From the NCBI GenBank assembly GCA_039039985.1, contig JBCCOV010000205.1:1-8753 (forward strand): DNA of 8,753 nucleotides, written 5' to 3'. The translations under genes were made by a program, and so were the position numbers. This document shows positions 6,675 to 8,753 of the stretch, piece by piece. This DNA is from JBCBWG01 sp039039985. Its GTDB lineage: Bacteria > Pseudomonadota > Alphaproteobacteria > Rhizobiales > Hyphomicrobiaceae. How positions within the stretch are numbered: the first letter of the stretch is position 1; each line of letters opens with the position of its first letter. Below the pieces are notes generated by a model. It was not told the origin of the DNA and searched no databases. It was given only the letters and a program-made list of their open reading frames with translations.

Positions 6675-6974
6675 TTAGGCGTAGTACAAAATTGCAAAAG
6701 CGGTCAGGGCCAGGATCATAAGTCCGAATGCCTCGGCAACGGCCCGCCGAAACTGTGCCAGATGCAGCTGAACGACCGTCCAACGCAATGTGCCGAGAAA
6801 CCCCAACACAATCCCCATGGCCAACCCGGCGCTGAATGTCTCGAACGGAAATGCGCGCAACGCGGATGTCGTCGGCGTTTGGTACTGCAAGCTGTAAAGG
6901 TCAAAAAAGCTCAGGGCGACCGCGGCGGACAGCCCGATCATCATCAAAAGCCCAAAACGGGTGACGATTGTCAT
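6675..6974 (-). CDS. Small integral membrane protein, 99 aa, unknown function
   Basis: Three predicted transmembrane segments, at about 7-27, 47-63 and 81-98. A loop of about 20 residues with an LYSLQYQTPTT stretch follows the first segment, and a basic loop (LRWTVVQLHLAQFRRAVAE, 63-81) lies between the second and third, placing that loop in the cytoplasm by the positive-inside rule. The start is ATG at 6974 with AAGG ten bases upstream; GTG at 6983 would leave no room for it. No family was recognised. It follows the aminotransferase on the same strand after a 126-base gap, so co-transcription is possible but not indicated. Composition and frame are normal, which supports a real gene. Confidence 0.65.
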   Translation of the reverse strand: MTIVTRFGLLMMIGLSAAVALSFFDLYSLQYQTPTTSALRAFPFETFSAGLAMGIVLGFLGTLRWTVVQLHLAQFRRAVAEAFGLMILALTAFAILYYA

Positions 6975-7026
6975 AACAATCACACCTTATGACTGTTGCG
7001 GCTCTAACGAGTTTCGATCAACACCC

Positions 7027-7041
7027 CTAACGTGTGGTTAG
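7027..7041. promoter_or_regulatory. Short inverted repeat CTAAC-N5-GTTAG upstream of the membrane-protein gene
   Basis: Perfect 5-bp arms around GTGTG, 52 bases before the ATG at 6974. It could be an operator; no clear promoter boxes were found beside it, and 5-bp arms are easily chance. Confidence 0.2.
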
Positions 7042-7100
7042 CGATAACGAGAAAAACCCGATTCCGTGATCGCGCACCCTCAAATTCCGGCCATTCGCGT

Positions 7101-8222
7101 CTATGTTCCACGCGCTTCCGACAAAGCTTCAGGCAGCGCCGCCTCGAACAAATCGAGATCGTGCGCGGCGCCAACGCCGATCCGGATACACCGGTTCAGG
7201 GGCGCGACAGCCGGCATGCGCACAAAGACGTCGCGCGCGAGCAAACCATCAAGGACACGTCTTGCAAATACACCGTCATGACCACAATCAACGGTCACGA
7301 AGTTGGTCGCCGACGGCAAAGCAACCAGCCCGTGGCGCTCCGAGATTGCCGTGATCCTGGCGCGGGCCGAGGCAATCCGCTCCACAATCTCGGCCAAGTA
7401 GGCCTGATCGCCCAGCGCCGCGAGCGCGCCGATCTGTGACAAGCGACTGATGCCGTAGTGATTTCGGACTTTCTCAAAGTTCCGAATGACAGACGCTTCG
7501 CCAAGGCAATAACCAATACGCGCGCCGGCCATGCCGTAAGCCTTTGAAAAGGTGCGAAACCGGAGCACTTGCGGGTTCGACACGTCAATTCGCGGCGCCG
7601 TATCGGCGGGCGCCGTCTCGACATAAGCTTCATCAAGCGCCAGAAGGCAGCCCGCCGGGAGGTCGGAAATCATCGCCTCAAGCTCGGCCGCACGCCACCA
7701 CGTTCCCATCGGGTTGTTCGGGTTCGAGACGTAGATCAGGCGCGCCTCGTGCGCCCGCGCCACGTCCCACACGCCGGATAGATCTTCTTGGTCGTCGCGA
7801 AACGGGACCTTGATCAGCCGACCGCCGCAGGCCGCAACATGAAAATTGAACGTCGGGTACGCACCATCGGACGTTACAACGACGCTGCCCGGCTCCGTCA
7901 CAAGGCGATTGGTCAGGCCCAGTCCACCGTCGATGCCTTCAATAATCACAACGTTGTCGGGCGATACGTCGTGGAACGCAGCAACAGCTACTTGGAGGTC
8001 GTGATTGTCTGGGTCGCAGTACTTCCAGATGTCCGGTGCGGCCGCTTCCAGCGCCGCAATTACATGTGGCGAGGGGCCAAAAACGCTTTCATTCGCCCCG
8101 ATGCGGGCCCGGAAGGCACGGCCGCGCTGCCGTTCTTGAGCCTCGGGGCCAACAAACGGCACGGTCGACGGCAAGGCTTCAATGATGGGCGTGAAGCGCG
8201 GGTAGGACTGGGAAGGAGGCAT
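7101..8222 (-). CDS. PLP-dependent aminotransferase, class I/II, HisC-like, 373 aa
   Basis: Fold-type I aminotransferase related to histidinol-phosphate aminotransferase. Visible: IGANESVFGPSP (41-52, the N-E-x-x-G-P-S start of HisC-like enzymes), NPNNPMG at 167-173 (Asn170 contacts the PLP ring hydroxyl), DEAYVE at 197-202 (Asp197 to the ring nitrogen), TFSKAYGMAGARIGY with Schiff-base Lys227 and phosphate-binding Arg235, and IRIGVG with Arg347 for the substrate carboxylate. All catalytic residues are present and length is normal. The usual HisC 'GSDE' near residue 95 is replaced by GIDGGLGLT, and no his genes or tyrC are adjacent, so the true substrate may be another amino acid; I give no gene symbol. 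The ATG at 8222 has no clear ribosome site, so the start is moderately uncertain. Confidence 0.85.
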   Translation of the reverse strand: MPPSQSYPRFTPIIEALPSTVPFVGPEAQERQRGRAFRARIGANESVFGPSPHVIAALEAAAPDIWKYCDPDNHDLQVAVAAFHDVSPDNVVIIEGIDGGLGLTNRLVTEPGSVVVTSDGAYPTFNFHVAACGGRLIKVPFRDDQEDLSGVWDVARAHEARLIYVSNPNNPMGTWWRAAELEAMISDLPAGCLLALDEAYVETAPADTAPRIDVSNPQVLRFRTFSKAYGMAGARIGYCLGEASVIRNFEKVRNHYGISRLSQIGALAALGDQAYLAEIVERIASARARITAISERHGLVALPSATNFVTVDCGHDGVFARRVLDGLLARDVFVRMPAVAPLNRCIRIGVGAAHDLDLFEAALPEALSEARGT

Positions 8223-8424
8223 GGCGGATCACAAGCGGCAAAGCGAACCAGGAACAAGCGGACAGTCCGCGCGCTTAGCGCACCAGACCCGGATTGCCTA
8301 GAGGTTTTCTGCCGTGGGTGAACTCACTCAGCCGACACGCGCTTCACTCATGCGTACCGCGTTACAGGTGTCTCGCTCTCGCTTGCTTTCGCTCACGGCT
8401 ATTCCTCGCTGCGCTCGGGCCCCC

Positions 8425-8450
8425 TCGAGATGGCGAACACGCCATCTCGA
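8425..8450. repeat. Perfect 11-bp stem-loop
   Basis: TCGAGATGGCG (8425-8435), loop AACA, CGCCATCTCGA (8440-8450). No T-run follows on +; after it comes ATTTGAAAT. Confidence 0.85.
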
Positions 8451-8461
8451 TATTTGAAATG

Positions 8462-8487
8462 CCCAACGCGGGAAAACCCGCGTTGGG
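8462..8487. repeat. Perfect 11-bp stem-loop with AAAA loop
   Basis: CCCAACGCGGG (8462-8472), loop AAAA, CCCGCGTTGGG (8477-8487). It begins 11 bases after the preceding hairpin and has the same stem and loop lengths but unrelated arms. Confidence 0.85.
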
Positions 8488-8633
8488 GTGGGCGCGGCGC
8501 AACGCGCCGGGCCGCAGGCGCGGCCTGGGAACCGTGCTCGCAGAATGGCCCGCGCTCGAGCCGCAAGCCTGCGAGCGTGCGAACAGCGCAAATGAAAGAC
8601 TCTCGCTCACGATCAGCCACACCCACAGGCGTC

Positions 8634-8656
8634 ATCCCGGTGCTTGTCACCGGGAT
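8634..8656. repeat. Palindromic repeat unit, 9-bp stem
   Basis: ATCCCGGTG (8634-8642), loop CTTGT, CACCGGGAT (8648-8656), flanked by GTC and CCAG. This resembles dispersed repeats known from several alphaproteobacteria (Wolbachia and Rickettsia carry close look-alikes); the assignment rests on recall, not a search. Confidence 0.65.
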
Positions 8657-8753
8657 CCAGAGCTCAGCGGGCTCGGATGTTGATTGGACGCGTGGACCGT
8701 GCCGCTGTCGGGCCTCTCGACCGTTCGAGATCGCAGAAACGTGGACCCCGGGC

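Larger units (their letters stand above)
8223..8753. other. Non-coding region of about 530 bp at the right edge
   Basis: No credible gene. The first 120 bases should hold the aminotransferase leader and contain a 6-bp hairpin GCGGAC-A-GTCCGC (8258-8270). From about 8360 the sequence becomes rich in CGCT tracts and perfect stem-loops, described separately. The + frame 8294-8683 translates to Arg/Pro-rich text ending in RRHPGACHRDPE, which is what a palindromic repeat gives when translated. Confidence 0.6.
8360..8753. repeat. Composite palindromic repeat element (cut by the window end)
   Basis: A run of CGCT-rich sequence (8370-8420) is followed by a string of perfect stem-loops: 8425-8450 (11-bp arms), 8462-8487 (11-bp arms), 8495-8509 and 8510-8525 (6-bp arms), an 8-bp pair GCTCGCAG/CTGCGAGC at about 8535-8575, and 8634-8656 (9-bp arms). 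The segment GTCATCCCGGTG...CACCGGGATCCAG is of a type widespread in bacterial, including rickettsial, genomes as dispersed palindromic repeats. The window ends in GTGGACCCCGGGC, likely the first half of another such palindrome. No transposase is present, so spread would be non-autonomous. Confidence 0.6.

Noticed and set aside
7040..7075. Possible terminator after the aminotransferase (minus strand CGAT...ATCGGGTTTTT)
   Set aside because: There is a T-run, but the preceding stem is only four pairs, too weak to call.
3299..7453. 14-base identical string CAAGCGACTGATGC at 3299-3312 and 7440-7453
   Set aside because: A single 14-base match within 8.7 kb is near chance expectation; both copies lie in unrelated coding sequence with no shared flanks.
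7788..8321. 177-aa plus-strand frame over the aminotransferase
   Set aside because: Antisense shadow of the aminotransferase, whose motifs are intact on the other strand.
8294..8683. 129-aa plus-strand frame at the right edge
   Set aside because: It runs across several perfect hairpins, has no ribosome site, and its end is the usual translation of a palindromic repeat.
1..8753. CRISPR array, toxin-antitoxin, phage or transposase genes
   Set aside because: I looked for regularly spaced direct repeats, small paired frames and recombinase or transposase motifs (DDE, Tyr or Ser recombinase) and saw none.

Overview
The window is GC-rich chromosomal DNA that looks alphaproteobacterial. The NADP-dependent isocitrate dehydrogenase at the left edge is of the eukaryote/alphaproteobacterial-like type. 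Most genes carry short Shine-Dalgarno sequences, and coding density is high with a few structured gaps. I cannot fix the order or genus from the sequence alone.

Layout, left to right: (1) the 3' two-thirds of icd (+), followed by a perfect 13-bp hairpin shared with the convergent TerB-domain gene (-). (2) A gap of about 480 bp with no convincing gene. (3) A small exported or membrane-anchored SNase-fold nuclease (+). (4) A PAS-like protein (+) facing a GNAT-like acetyltransferase (-); their 3' ends overlap by 54 bp. (5) An AT-rich intergenic region with inverted repeats at a candidate promoter for the GNAT gene and, further right, a long imperfect hairpin in the leader of the next gene. (6) A full-length M3 metallopeptidase of the Dcp type (+). 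(7) A 99-residue three-helix membrane protein (-) downstream of a HisC-like PLP aminotransferase (-). (8) About 530 bp at the right edge with no gene, densely packed with perfect stem-loops, which I read as a composite palindromic repeat element that the window cuts.

The genes do not form one obvious pathway. icd and dcp are housekeeping or catabolic, TerB and the SNase are solitary accessory functions, and the aminotransferase is an orphan relative of HisC. The least-explained parts are the tail-to-tail PAS-like/GNAT-like pair with its operator-like repeats, and the hairpin array at 8395-8753. I do not see a CRISPR array, tRNA, rRNA, transposase, phage gene or recognisable defence system.
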